From Elusimicrobiota bacterium (GTDB lineage: Bacteria > Elusimicrobiota > Elusimicrobia > UBA1565 > UBA9628): DNA of 64,000 nt. Made by a program: the position numbers and the translations under genes. The notes beneath the pieces are model-generated. The model saw only the letters and a program-made list of their open reading frames with translations. It was not told the origin of the DNA and did not search any database. The DNA is taken from positions 113,787-177,786 of the forward strand of contig DMMY01000031.1 of the NCBI GenBank assembly GCA_003452935.1, given 5' to 3'. The number at the start of each line of letters is the position of its first letter. The first letter of the stretch is position 1. Positions 51,201-59,797 of this stretch are shown piece after piece.

Positions 51201-54092
51201 TCGGCGGTCGGGCGGGATACCTCCCTTAAGTGGGAGCCTGGGGATTTGTGGGCCTATTTCCCGGACCTCAATGTCGCCACGTATCCCGTCGAGCACCTGG
51301 TGACCCATTCCGAGGAGGAGCTCGTCGGCCTTATCGACCATGAGAGCCTTCACCGCGAGATAACGGTCTTGGACGATCGCTTTGCCTTGGTGCGCAAATA
51401 CCAGGAGGATCCGCTCAAGCATTTTCTCTGGAACGGCCTTGAGGACCCGCGGGTCAATTCCCGCGGCATCCATCGTTTGCCCGGAGCCCAGCGCTATTTG
51501 CACGCGCTTTATGACCGCTACCTCCCCAAGGATTTAGAGGCCCCGGCTCCCGTGGCCGGGGATGGCGGGCTCGATGTTCCCAAGGGCGACGGGGGCACGG
51601 CGTTCAATGCGCAGGTCCTCCAGTACCCGCACATCGAGTTCGTGATGGCGGCCAACTATTTTTGGCGGCACGGCCAGAGGCCTGCGAGGTTCTTCAATAA
51701 GTCCGTGGAAAAAGCGTTCGACCAAGCCTTGCCCGACATGCGGGAGATATTCTCCCTCTATCCCCAGGACAACGAGCCCTCTTCCGATGAAAAGCTGGCG
51801 TATACCTTGGAGGCTTTGAAGCTCATCGACGCCAAGGTCCTGCCCCTTTATGAGCCCTTGGTCAAGGAGTCCGAGAAAAAATTGGCCCGGCAGAGAAAAG
51901 GCCGCGGCAAGGGCAAGTCCGGCAAGGGCAGCGGGGCTCCCCAACCGGGCGGCCGGGACCGGAGCGATCCCAACCCGAAACCGAACGGCAAGCAAAATTC
52001 CGGAGGCCAAGAGGGCGAGGGGCAGGGCGGTCCTGGGCAATCAAAGAAACAAAAGGACGCGGGCCCGGGCCAAGAAAAGCAGGCGGGCGGCGATGGTCAA
52101 GAGCCTTCCGCGGAGGATTTGGCCTGGGCGCGCGAGCAGTTCGAGAATCACGCGCGCGACGCGGCCCAAGAACTGGGGAACAAAATCCAGGACAACCCCA
52201 AGCGCAAGAAGGCATCCGGCCGGGATTCGACGGCAAAGGGCTCCGATCATGAGCCCGGCGCCCTGACCATCGAGGATATCGCCCAGGCCAAGCGCGCGCA
52301 GATCCTAAACCGCGACGCTTCTCCGTACCAGAAGGCTTTCGAGCAGGTGGCGCATCTTTCCAACGCCATGGTGACCCATCTGGAGAATATATTCCAAAAG
52401 AACTCGCGGCCCAAGGACGTGGGCTACTACCGCAGCGGCAAGCGCTTGGATATCAAGCGCTATATGAGGCGGGAGGGGGAGGGCTCGGGCCGCGACGATT
52501 TCATGCTGCGCCGCAGCCAGGCCACCAAGCGGCGCTACAAGGTGACGCTTCTTATCGACGAGTCCGGCAGCATGCTGGGTTCCAAGGGCGACGCCGTGCG
52601 CTCGACCGTGCTGCTGGTCGACAGCCTCGCCCGTCTCCAGATAGACGTGGAAGTCATCGGGTTCTCGGACCGGGCCAGAATCCACAAGGAGTTCAAGGAG
52701 CCGCTCACCGCGGCGGTCAAGGACCGTCTCGCGTCCGAGCTCCAGGAGTTCATCGGGCAAGGCAACACCCACGACGCCGACGCCTTGAAGCTCGCGGTGG
52801 AGCGCATCATGCTCGAGGAGGGCGACCGCCGCATGATTTTCGTGGTGACCGACGGCGTAGGCAACGGGCCTTCGAGCCTTGCCGACGCGCTCGATCAAGC
52901 CGGACGCAGTTCCATCTGGGTCGTGGGCGTGGGCGTGGGGGAAGGCATGGCCTATGTCCAAACGGCATATCCCCATCATGTCTCGGTCAACCGCATAGAT
53001 GAGCTGGCCGTGACCTTGAAGAAGGCCCTGGAGGAATACGTTTCCCGCCAGGAAAACCTGGCCGCTTCAGGCCGCCGAGCTCTGGCTTTTCTGCCCGGGG
53101 CTTCGGGGTTCGCTCCCGGGCAAAATGCCTTTTCCTCGAACCGCAGGCCGTTGTTAAATGACGACTATATCCGATGGGCGCATTGGCTCGCGGCCGTGGC
53201 CATGGCCGTGGGGCTGCCGACTTTATTTGCGGCGCTGGGCTGGCCCGTCCTGGGATCGGCCGCCGTCGTGATAGGCTTGGCCGGCGGGGTCATGATATGG
53301 CCGCTGATCAAGCTCACGGCCCCAGAGTGCATGGTCTTGGGCGGCTTGGTGATGAGCAGTCTAGCGTGGTATCCCATGCCGGGGTATATGGGCATCTGTC
53401 TTCTCGGGGGATTTACCGGCGCGTTCGCTTTAGCGGCAATGCCCGTCATATATGCGCACCGGAAGTTCGGAGCCCTCGTTCCGCAGGTGTATCGCGCCTT
53501 GAGGGCTGTTTCTCCGGCCATCCCGTCGAACTGGACCCAGGGCTTGCTCAACCGCGCTTCGGTCCGCAAAGCCACCCTGCACGACATGGCCTTGAAGGCC
53601 AGCCAGGCCGAGGACCATGTCGATATGCTCGAGGTCCTGGCCTCGCGGGATTCAAGCCCGGAGCTGCGCGCGGAAGCCTTGCTGGTCCTGGCGGCCGTTG
53701 CCGAGACCAGCGATCTGGCTCTGGAAAAATTGCGCCGCTTGTCAGTGATGGGCGGCCCGCTGATGTTGTTCGCCCTCAAACTCGTCATGGAGGTCGAGGC
53801 CAAGCGTTCTCAAAAGGAAGCCGAGCAGGCCCCGCTTGAGGAGCTGGATAAAATCGTGCGCCGCGCCGGCGATCAGACGGATATGGAGGCTCTCATCCGC
53901 GAGTCTCGGGCCGCGGCGCAGGCTCAAGACGTCTCGACATTGGCCGGCCGACTGCGCCAAGGCGCTTTGGAGGAAGGGGCGGACGATCTGGAACGTGCCG
54001 TTGCGTCCGGGGATAATGACGCGGCCGCGATAGCGGCCAAGCGTCTCAAGGCCCAGTTGGACGGCTCAACCCAGGACGCGGGACGCCAATGA
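48273..54092 (+). CDS. exported/membrane tandem AAA+ ATPase fused to a von Willebrand A domain
   Basis: 1,939 residues. An N-terminal export-type hydrophobic segment (AAVSCGVCAVLVSAIPGPEC) leads into an Ala/Pro-rich stretch. AAA domain 1: degenerate P-loop GPPATQKS (311-318), Walker B HITFEEIN (E458/E459). AAA domain 2: intact P-loop GESAAGKT (Lys731), Walker B LFLDEFN (D793/E794), sensor AAANPPDP, and an arginine finger region SPAVRSRYHE. Then come a CobT-like segment (FLWNGLEDPRVN), a charged Gly/Lys linker, and a vWA domain with full MIDAS (IDESGSM, Asp1429; GNTHDAD; VTDGVG). Membrane helices follow at ~1632-1730, then HEAT-like helices and one copy of a 59-residue repeat. The layout recalls midasin and MoxR-vWA chaperones, but an export signal on an ATPase is unexpected. 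The stop overlaps the next start (ATGA). Confidence 0.82.
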   Translation: MPRRFQAAVSCGVCAVLVSAIPGPECWAAMGRAAASAGRAPSLTTPLAPRLAMPISSLGQSALCAAARSPIAIGLPTALPAAQVAAAPRASLPSAAAAPGQNLEQASQAWGEERHAEAGRPFDGSKPGGSLAADLPVIAGPEQDIKLSASDNAAVASFTAGFHETVSSRFRGYEFTIRDYYAWARFIRFYTPAYGIKEAARRGAAYVYGDRLESEAEYKEFSQALDESIKGLKLAKADHGQDKAKANQLQKLAAPAPETLRPDEESPFQMPLAALVPDQAMTGLVLTPTTLSRIEAADKAFAMRDYALLLGPPATQKSAIPKYLAAQYGIPHMAVTMHPGIGTFELVGGYRPKAMRLGSLEAARRSIRAKLQEAAAASDYVDVLESAAKVYGASGLQETLKAVESDLALDLDATAQDQQARRRLLTLAHGLEFGASSLVWQDGYLSYAIKRDIHITFEEINAAPTESQEFLNDFMRTRRLVVTQKLGEPEALMPRPGGRFMLWATMNPETDPNREILAQTLKNRWRVKYFGELPSTEQAEIIEKKFGLPSTWALALVENFHKEVRRLAINRQIGDAWRDGYEVNLRHLMRAARRWRFFADQEAAARGQAPSQDRQLRLLAREVFSVYGGMMRSEDEKNGLFRILDQALKLSSAGVHAAQDLTERPDRIEDLGERILIGDVVLAKGRGGKWVPKPNADYLADPGTLARLYEYAKALALGEPLLVMGESAAGKTTDLEYLFFRLNMNLRYKNLDSDTAIEEVVGGFAPGKRRGEFVYAEGVLPAAMEEGSGLFLDEFNLNSVVEWLNTVTDDGRLYLPHRIVEGRPLLVAAANPPDPRYPGRILLSPAVRSRYHEVWAPLDMSSNRLKSLMEHWLKGGMIYEACAGLGNAVGSAFEAAARGAAEGSNVLSTQALPSLGGWIKGLFGSKKKAAAQPDDEELAAPARLEDLLKAHGIAEAAWDRYRAKVDRIRTTMRMVGSAVGRDTSLKWEPGDLWAYFPDLNVATYPVEHLVTHSEEELVGLIDHESLHREITVLDDRFALVRKYQEDPLKHFLWNGLEDPRVNSRGIHRLPGAQRYLHALYDRYLPKDLEAPAPVAGDGGLDVPKGDGGTAFNAQVLQYPHIEFVMAANYFWRHGQRPARFFNKSVEKAFDQALPDMREIFSLYPQDNEPSSDEKLAYTLEALKLIDAKVLPLYEPLVKESEKKLARQRKGRGKGKSGKGSGAPQPGGRDRSDPNPKPNGKQNSGGQEGEGQGGPGQSKKQKDAGPGQEKQAGGDGQEPSAEDLAWAREQFENHARDAAQELGNKIQDNPKRKKASGRDSTAKGSDHEPGALTIEDIAQAKRAQILNRDASPYQKAFEQVAHLSNAMVTHLENIFQKNSRPKDVGYYRSGKRLDIKRYMRREGEGSGRDDFMLRRSQATKRRYKVTLLIDESGSMLGSKGDAVRSTVLLVDSLARLQIDVEVIGFSDRARIHKEFKEPLTAAVKDRLASELQEFIGQGNTHDADALKLAVERIMLEEGDRRMIFVVTDGVGNGPSSLADALDQAGRSSIWVVGVGVGEGMAYVQTAYPHHVSVNRIDELAVTLKKALEEYVSRQENLAASGRRALAFLPGASGFAPGQNAFSSNRRPLLNDDYIRWAHWLAAVAMAVGLPTLFAALGWPVLGSAAVVIGLAGGVMIWPLIKLTAPECMVLGGLVMSSLAWYPMPGYMGICLLGGFTGAFALAAMPVIYAHRKFGALVPQVYRALRAVSPAIPSNWTQGLLNRASVRKATLHDMALKASQAEDHVDMLEVLASRDSSPELRAEALLVLAAVAETSDLALEKLRRLSVMGGPLMLFALKLVMEVEAKRSQKEAEQAPLEELDKIVRRAGDQTDMEALIRESRAAAQAQDVSTLAGRLRQGALEEGADDLERAVASGDNDAAAIAAKRLKAQLDGSTQDAGRQ
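53889..54065 (+). repeat. 59-residue repeat, copy 1
   Basis: Encodes ALIRESRAAAQAQDVSTLAG through AAAIAAKRLKAQLDG at the C-terminus of the AAA/vWA protein. The DNA is almost identical to copy 2 (55508-55684) in the next gene, implying recent duplication or gene conversion. Confidence 0.85.
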
Positions 54093-57000
54093 GAATCGAG
54101 GGCGGGCTTAAATCCGCGACGTCCTGCCTGCTTTGCGCCTGCCTGCTCATGACCATTCCGGGCCTGGAATGTTGGGCCGCGGTCGGCAGGGCCTCGGCAA
54201 GCGCCGGCCGGCCATTGTCCCGGGCGGCGCCCATTCTGCCTCGGCTTGCCGCGCCGCTCTCGGGCCTTTCCAGCAAGCCTTTCGTTTCGGCGCGAATAGA
54301 TTTTACCGGCGTCAAACCAGCGGCCATTTCCAAAGCTTCCGTTGAAAATGCGGCGGCCGCGCCGGTTCTTCCGGAGGTCCAGTCCGTTTTTGCGGTTTCA
54401 GCGATGCCGTTCGACGAGGCTCCTGTCGAGGGCTTGGCTTCGGGAAAGGACGCTGTTGCGACGCGTTCAGAGGAAGACCGCAGCGTCGAGTCTGGCCGCG
54501 CCTTTGACGGCTCCGCCGAAGGCGGCAAAGTGGATGGGGGTTCTTTCGCGACGGCTTTCGGGTGGTTTCCTTCCATAAGCGGCATGTCCCTGCCTCCCTC
54601 GCGGCAACAATCCGGCCGGGGCCGTGCCGGCATCGGGGGCAGGATATTGGGCGGCTTGCGCGGCTTGTCCGGTTCGCGCCAAGCCACGAGGAATGTTTTT
54701 CCTACGCCGTTGAGCTTGCGGCTTCGGGATTTCTTTACTGGTCAAATAGGATTCGCGCTTATGATCAATGCATGGTGGCTCGGACCCTTGCCGGCCATGC
54801 TGCTTTTCGGGTCCACGGCTGCTCTTGTTGTCTTTGGGGCTGTTTTCGTCGGCATTTTGCTGGCTGACGCTGCCAGGGCTAAGAGCGCGAACCGCATTCG
54901 CCTTCCAGAGCCGGTCGAGCAAGAGGCGTATGCGGCTTATGAATCCCTCAGTCCCGACCAACGATCGCAAGTCACCCAAAGTCTGAGGAATTGGGCCGCT
55001 CATTCGATGACAGTGAAAGGCATAAGGCCTAATCACCCATTCCTCTACTTGGCATCTTCCCTGGAAAAGGTCCGCAACGAGGCTTGGGATGCGGCTTGGC
55101 CCGTGCTTCGTCAGAATCCGGGAGTCGCGGCGGCGTTAATCGGTGGATTAGTTCGACAGTATATCGGTTCTTTCAATTTAATGAGGCTATGGACGTTTTC
55201 CGAGAAGGATTTCAGCCGCTTGGCCCAACTCGGAGCGCCGGGCCGTCGCGAATTCGTGAACCTACTGTCCCCGCCCCGCTTGTGGCTGGGTCCCACGATG
55301 ATCATGGAAGCGATCGCGCAAAGCGTGGCCAGAGGCGAATGGCTGGACGAGGAGATCGAAGCGCTGCGAGGCGCGGTGGCTTCGGCGTGGTTTTTCTCGG
55401 AGGCGGACCGGGCCCGGGTTCTCGAGGCCATTGAGCATGGCCGAGACATGGATCTTTATGAGTTGGAGAAACTGGTCAAGCTCGATCAGGAGCCTTCTCA
55501 ATTCGGGGATTTGATCCGGCAAGCCCGCGCCGCGGCTCTGGCGCAGGACGCCTCGACCTTGGCCGGCCGACTGCGCCAAGGCGCTTTGGATGAAGGGGCG
55601 GACGAGCTGGAACGTGCCGTTGCGTCCGGGGATAATGACGCGGCCGCGATAGCGGCCAAGCGTCTGAAGGCCCAGTTGGACGGTTCATCCCGGGACGCTT
55701 TTGGGCAGAACGCGTTCTCAGGCGCAATGCGTTTCAATCGCGATTGGCCAAGGCTGGCGGCGCGTAATTTCGGTCTTTTGGCTGTCGGGGCTGCTTTCGC
55801 GGCCCTGGCCTTGTATTCTGCGTCGTTCGGCGGGCCGGCTCTTTTTGGGATGCCTTCCCTGATGCTCATGGGCATTTCCATGCGCAATTGGAAGGATTTT
55901 TCCCCGGGCTGGTCTGCATTCTCAGTGGGGGTGCCGGCCGCCGGATTTCTTGCCGCCGGTTTTTTCGCCGCCGGTTTGGTGCCCCATGTCTATTTCCCCA
56001 TGCTCGTGGCGGGTTATGTCAGCCTCAACTATGTCTGGTTGGCAAAGTTCATGGGGACTTGGGGGCATCAGTCTCGCAGAGTCAGGCGCATGCTGGCCGG
56101 TTCCGCTCCCGACCTCTCCTTTCATCCCGCGGCAGAGCAGTCAGCTCTTAAGAGGATCATGGACGGATTTTACGGGCCCGTTGAAAACCGCTTGCGCGCC
56201 ATAGACGAAGTCCAATCGGCCCGGGCCGAGGTCCTGCTGCCCATGGTCGCGGTTCTGGCGCGGCGCGATCCGAGCCAGCGGGTCGCCCTCCGGGCGGTGG
56301 AGATCCTCGCGGCCTGGCGGCAGAGCTCCCCTCGCGCGCGCGGTCTTCTTTTGGAGGTCCTAAGAGACGCGAAAGCGCGCAAGGAGTCGCGGGCGCTGGC
56401 CAGGAAAAAACTTGTCCACGACTGGGTCGAGGCCCAGCGCGCCCGCGAGCAGGCGGCCAGGGAGGCGGATAGCGAGTTTCAGAAGCTGGGCGGGCTGGTC
56501 GATCATAACCGCCAGCTTCCCGATTTGGAAGCTCTCATCCGCGAGGCCCGGGCCGCGGCTCTGGCGCAAAACGTCTCGACCTTGACCGGGAGAGCGCGCC
56601 GATACGCTTTGAATGAAGGGGCGGACGAGCTGGAAAAGGCCATTTCCGCCGGGGACAAGGACGCGGCCGCGATAGCGGCCAAGCGTCTGAAGGCCCAGTT
56701 GGGCGGCTCACCCCGGGACGCTCCCGGCCAGAACGCGTTCTCCATGAGTTACGGCTTCAATTCCTGGACTGGAATCATTCTCAAGAATCTCGCGGTCGTC
56801 GCCGGCGCCGCGGCCGGATTGTACGCGGCTTGGACCTCGACAGCATGGGGGTCCGCGCTCATGATGAGCTTGGGCGGCGCGGGGCTTGTGGCGCTGGCTT
56901 TTTATCTTAAGAAGAAAGGGATCGGCTCTCTGGCGGGCGGCTTGTTTTTTCTCAATATCATGTATGCCTTTGCCGGCGTGGGCTGCATGAGCGTCGGTTT

Positions 57001-59557
57001 CGCATGGCCGTGGTTGGCCATACCCTGGGTTGTTATCAACGCATTCCTTCTTGGAAAGATTTACGGCGCCTGGGGTTATCAGCCTCGCGGAGTCCGGCGC
57101 ATGCTGGAGCAGGCTTCTCCCAGCCTCGCCGCGTATCCGGCGAAGCAGCAGGAGTCATTGCGGAAGATGATGGATGGGCTTTACGGATCCGTGACTAACC
57201 GTTTGCGCGCTTTGGAAGAGATCGGAACAGCCAGGGGCAGAGAACTTCTACCCATGGTCGCGGTCATCGCCCGGCGCGATCCCAGCGAACTCGTCGCCGT
57301 GAAAGCGGCTTTGCTGCTGGCCTCCTTCGCGCGAGACGACGCTCACCTTCTCCCTCTCTTGGAGGATATAGCCCGGGACGATCATGCCTGGGCTCGTTCG
57401 CGGTTCCTTGCCCAAGGCCCGATTGAATTGGCGCGGCTGGAACGGTTTCGGGCGGAGATTGAGGCGCAGGAGGAAGTCAGGGATATTGCGCAACTCTTGA
57501 ACAAGGATATGGGGACTTCCCAGTTTGAGGAACTCATTAAAGAGGCCCGGGCCGCGGCTTTGGCGCAAGATGCATCTACCTTGGCGGGACGATTGCGCCA
57601 AGTCGCCTTGGAGGAAGGAGCGGAGGCGCTGGAACAAGCCGTTTCTTCAGGGGACAGGGACGCGGCCGCCATCGCCGCCAAGCGCCTGAAGGCCCAAATG
57701 GACGGCGTCGCCCAGGACGCCCCCGGACACAACGCGCTTTCAGCGGCGCACGCGATCAAGCGCTTTACGGCCAGGCATCCCAATCTGGTTGTTGCGTCGG
57801 GCGCGCTGCTGTTCACCTCGTCCGTGCTGGCCGTGGTTTTTCCATTCGCCGACGTCGTTAAAAATGCCGGTGGATTGTTGTTTGTCGCGTTGTTTTTATC
57901 CGGCTGCATGATCAAACATACCCGCGGTTGGGCATGCCTGGCTTGGGGGCTGATCTTTTTCGCAATTATCGCGGCTATTCCTGTTGCCGGGACGATTATC
58001 TTAGGGATGCCATGGTTCGGATTTGGCGTAGTGTCCGCCGGGTATCTGGCTCTGGCTCTGGATGTAATCCCCGCCAGAATTCGCGAATTTTCCGGCGGGC
58101 TCAAAGGCGAGGTCCGCGGAGCGCTGTTGTCCCTGAAATCATCCCTGAAGCGGGATGCTCGCAAAGCGCTGGGGCGCATCATGTCCAACCAGTGGGATCG
58201 CGCCGAGGCTTTCTCCGAACTGCGTCGAGATCCCCGCTTGGCGCATGAGCTTGAAAAAGCATTCGCGGTGCTTTTGAGCCATGATGAGGGCGACACGAAC
58301 GGAGAGGTTATCGATATCCTGGAATCCTGGGCCGACGAGGACGCGGAAAGGCTGCTCGGATCCGTCCCGTCCGTCTACGCGGTCCGGGCGTTGAGACGCA
58401 TGCGGGACGCAAAAGCAGCCGTTGATGAGATGTCTCGCCTCGCGCAAAGCGTGCGTGCTCCGGCGGGCGAGGAGAACCGGGAGGCGGAATTTAATGCCCT
58501 GGCGGCCGCGGCGCGCGCCGCGGCGCGGGCGCAGGACGTCTCGACCTTGGCCGGAAGCTTGCGCCAGGTCGCTTTGGCGCAAGGGGCGGACGATTTGATA
58601 AAGGCCGTTTCGGCCGGTGATAGGGACGCGGCCGCCATCGCCGCCAAGCGGCTCCGGGAACAACTCGCGTCCGCTCGACAGTCCGGCGGTTCTGAAGGGC
58701 AAAATCTCCTTCCCCATGACCCGTCAAGGTTTCGGATGGCGGGGGGTCTCGGGGGCAAGGCGCGCCTGTTGTGGCTCGGAGCCTTTCTGTCCGCCTTGCT
58801 GGCGCTGAGCGCCGGAATCGGGCTGCCTTTGCTGGCGCTGTGGACTTCGGCGCCCGCGGCCGCCGTCGGCGCTGGCGCGGCCTGGGGAGGCTGGGCCGGG
58901 TGGACACTCTTCAAGCCTTTCGGGGATTCCACCAGCAAGGTTCAATACGCCTCCCGGAATTTTAACTGGCCGGTCAAGGACACGGTGGTGCGGCTTTCTG
59001 CCCGGCTCGGCTTGGCTCCGGAGCAGTCACCCCGCACAGGGCTCTACACGGAAACGGGAAAGGGCGTTGATTCCCAAATCGCCGGTCTTAATGCCTATTC
59101 CGCGGGCAAACGTCTTGGGCCGGACGCGCTGATCGCCGTGGGCGAGGCGCTAGCCCGCGAGGGTTCGCCGGTGCTGGACGCCGTGGTCGCTCATGAGCTC
59201 GGACATCTCGCCAGTCGGGATATGGTTTGGTCCGCGGCCTGGCGTCGGCTGCACAGGGTGGCGTGGATGACCGCTTTTGGGGCTGGCGCATTTTTCGCCT
59301 GGTCCGGCGTCTTCGGGCTTTCCGCGGTTTTTGCGGGCTTGGCCGTCGGACTTCTGGCTTCTTCCTATATCTTGGGAAAGGGTTTTTCCCGGGCCGTGGA
59401 ACTGCGCGCGGACCGATTCGCCGCGGATCTCGTGGGAGTCGAAGCTGTTCGGGACATGATCAGATTTTTTCGCGGCCGCGTGTCCCAGAACGGCGGCCTG
59501 CTTGAAACCCATCCGTCTTTTGACCGGCGCGAGGCGCAACTCTCGCGCCAAGATTGA
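54089..59557 (+). CDS. mosaic membrane protein with 59-residue repeats and a C-terminal M48 metallopeptidase
   Basis: 1,822 residues. The N-terminus (SCLLCACLLMTIPGLECWAA, then VGRASASAGRP) is clearly related to that of the AAA/vWA protein encoded just upstream. The body alternates hydrophobic membrane blocks, HEAT-like helices (LLPMVAVLARRDPS; LLPMVAVIARRDPS) and four copies of the 59-residue repeat. The last ~300 residues are an M48 (HtpX/Ste24-like) peptidase: zinc motif HELGH at 1702-1706, third ligand Glu1771 in ELRADRFAADL, with membrane helices between them. M48 enzymes degrade or process membrane proteins. Start ATG 54089 overlaps the upstream stop. The repeats and coupling suggest it works physically with the AAA/vWA protein. 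Confidence 0.82.
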   Translation: MRIEGGLKSATSCLLCACLLMTIPGLECWAAVGRASASAGRPLSRAAPILPRLAAPLSGLSSKPFVSARIDFTGVKPAAISKASVENAAAAPVLPEVQSVFAVSAMPFDEAPVEGLASGKDAVATRSEEDRSVESGRAFDGSAEGGKVDGGSFATAFGWFPSISGMSLPPSRQQSGRGRAGIGGRILGGLRGLSGSRQATRNVFPTPLSLRLRDFFTGQIGFALMINAWWLGPLPAMLLFGSTAALVVFGAVFVGILLADAARAKSANRIRLPEPVEQEAYAAYESLSPDQRSQVTQSLRNWAAHSMTVKGIRPNHPFLYLASSLEKVRNEAWDAAWPVLRQNPGVAAALIGGLVRQYIGSFNLMRLWTFSEKDFSRLAQLGAPGRREFVNLLSPPRLWLGPTMIMEAIAQSVARGEWLDEEIEALRGAVASAWFFSEADRARVLEAIEHGRDMDLYELEKLVKLDQEPSQFGDLIRQARAAALAQDASTLAGRLRQGALDEGADELERAVASGDNDAAAIAAKRLKAQLDGSSRDAFGQNAFSGAMRFNRDWPRLAARNFGLLAVGAAFAALALYSASFGGPALFGMPSLMLMGISMRNWKDFSPGWSAFSVGVPAAGFLAAGFFAAGLVPHVYFPMLVAGYVSLNYVWLAKFMGTWGHQSRRVRRMLAGSAPDLSFHPAAEQSALKRIMDGFYGPVENRLRAIDEVQSARAEVLLPMVAVLARRDPSQRVALRAVEILAAWRQSSPRARGLLLEVLRDAKARKESRALARKKLVHDWVEAQRAREQAAREADSEFQKLGGLVDHNRQLPDLEALIREARAAALAQNVSTLTGRARRYALNEGADELEKAISAGDKDAAAIAAKRLKAQLGGSPRDAPGQNAFSMSYGFNSWTGIILKNLAVVAGAAAGLYAAWTSTAWGSALMMSLGGAGLVALAFYLKKKGIGSLAGGLFFLNIMYAFAGVGCMSVGFAWPWLAIPWVVINAFLLGKIYGAWGYQPRGVRRMLEQASPSLAAYPAKQQESLRKMMDGLYGSVTNRLRALEEIGTARGRELLPMVAVIARRDPSELVAVKAALLLASFARDDAHLLPLLEDIARDDHAWARSRFLAQGPIELARLERFRAEIEAQEEVRDIAQLLNKDMGTSQFEELIKEARAAALAQDASTLAGRLRQVALEEGAEALEQAVSSGDRDAAAIAAKRLKAQMDGVAQDAPGHNALSAAHAIKRFTARHPNLVVASGALLFTSSVLAVVFPFADVVKNAGGLLFVALFLSGCMIKHTRGWACLAWGLIFFAIIAAIPVAGTIILGMPWFGFGVVSAGYLALALDVIPARIREFSGGLKGEVRGALLSLKSSLKRDARKALGRIMSNQWDRAEAFSELRRDPRLAHELEKAFAVLLSHDEGDTNGEVIDILESWADEDAERLLGSVPSVYAVRALRRMRDAKAAVDEMSRLAQSVRAPAGEENREAEFNALAAAARAAARAQDVSTLAGSLRQVALAQGADDLIKAVSAGDRDAAAIAAKRLREQLASARQSGGSEGQNLLPHDPSRFRMAGGLGGKARLLWLGAFLSALLALSAGIGLPLLALWTSAPAAAVGAGAAWGGWAGWTLFKPFGDSTSKVQYASRNFNWPVKDTVVRLSARLGLAPEQSPRTGLYTETGKGVDSQIAGLNAYSAGKRLGPDALIAVGEALAREGSPVLDAVVAHELGHLASRDMVWSAAWRRLHRVAWMTAFGAGAFFAWSGVFGLSAVFAGLAVGLLASSYILGKGFSRAVELRADRFAADLVGVEAVRDMIRFFRGRVSQNGGLLETHPSFDRREAQLSRQD
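55508..55684 (+). repeat. 59-residue repeat, copy 2
   Basis: DLIRQARAAALAQDASTLAG through AAIAAKRLKAQLDG; nearly identical at DNA level to copy 1. Confidence 0.85.
56531..56707 (+). repeat. 59-residue repeat, copy 3
   Basis: ALIREARAAALAQNVSTLTG through AAIAAKRLKAQLGG; more diverged in the middle (RARRYALNEGADELEKAIS). Confidence 0.85.
57530..57706 (+). repeat. 59-residue repeat, copy 4
   Basis: ELIKEARAAALAQDASTLAG through AAIAAKRLKAQMDG, in the same position relative to a membrane block and HEAT-like segment as copies 1 and 3. Confidence 0.85.
58496..58672 (+). repeat. 59-residue repeat, copy 5
   Basis: ALAAAARAAARAQDVSTLAG through AAIAAKRLREQLAS, the most diverged copy and the last before the M48 peptidase domain. 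Confidence 0.8.
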
Positions 59558-59563
59558 TATAAT
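59558..59563 (+). promoter_or_regulatory. TATAAT -10 box of the ferredoxin gene
   Basis: A perfect TATAAT begins directly after the stop of the M48 gene. No convincing -35 box is seen 17 bases upstream. A strong ribosome-binding site (GGAGGA, 59592-59597) follows, seven bases before ATG 59605. Confidence 0.45.
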
Positions 59564-59604
59564 AGAATCAGTCGCGATTTTCGGCTTATCCGGAGGAAGA
59601 ATCA

Positions 59605-59778
59605 ATGGCTTACAAGATCAGCGAGAAGTGCACGGCCTGCGGCACGTGCTTCGAGACCTGCCCGTCCGAGGCCATCGTCAAGGGCGAGCCCCAGTACAAG
59701 ATCGACGCCGACAAGTGCATCGACTGCGCGGCCTGCGAGTCGGCCTGCCCCGAAGGCGCCATCGCCGCCGGCAGCTGA
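59605..59778 (+). CDS. 2[4Fe-4S] ferredoxin
   Basis: 57 residues, a classic clostridial-type ferredoxin with two motifs, CTACGTCFETCP and CIDCAACESACP, related by internal symmetry. It is a small cytoplasmic electron carrier of low potential. It could receive electrons from the HdrABC-MvhADG complex encoded earlier in the window, although other donors are equally possible. It appears to have its own promoter and is convergent with the glycosyltransferase gene. A CCGGAG/CTCCGG hairpin (59791-59807) lies between the ends. Confidence 0.95.
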   Translation: MAYKISEKCTACGTCFETCPSEAIVKGEPQYKIDADKCIDCAACESACPEGAIAAGS

Positions 59779-59797
59779 GCGTCCGCCTCTCCGGAGC

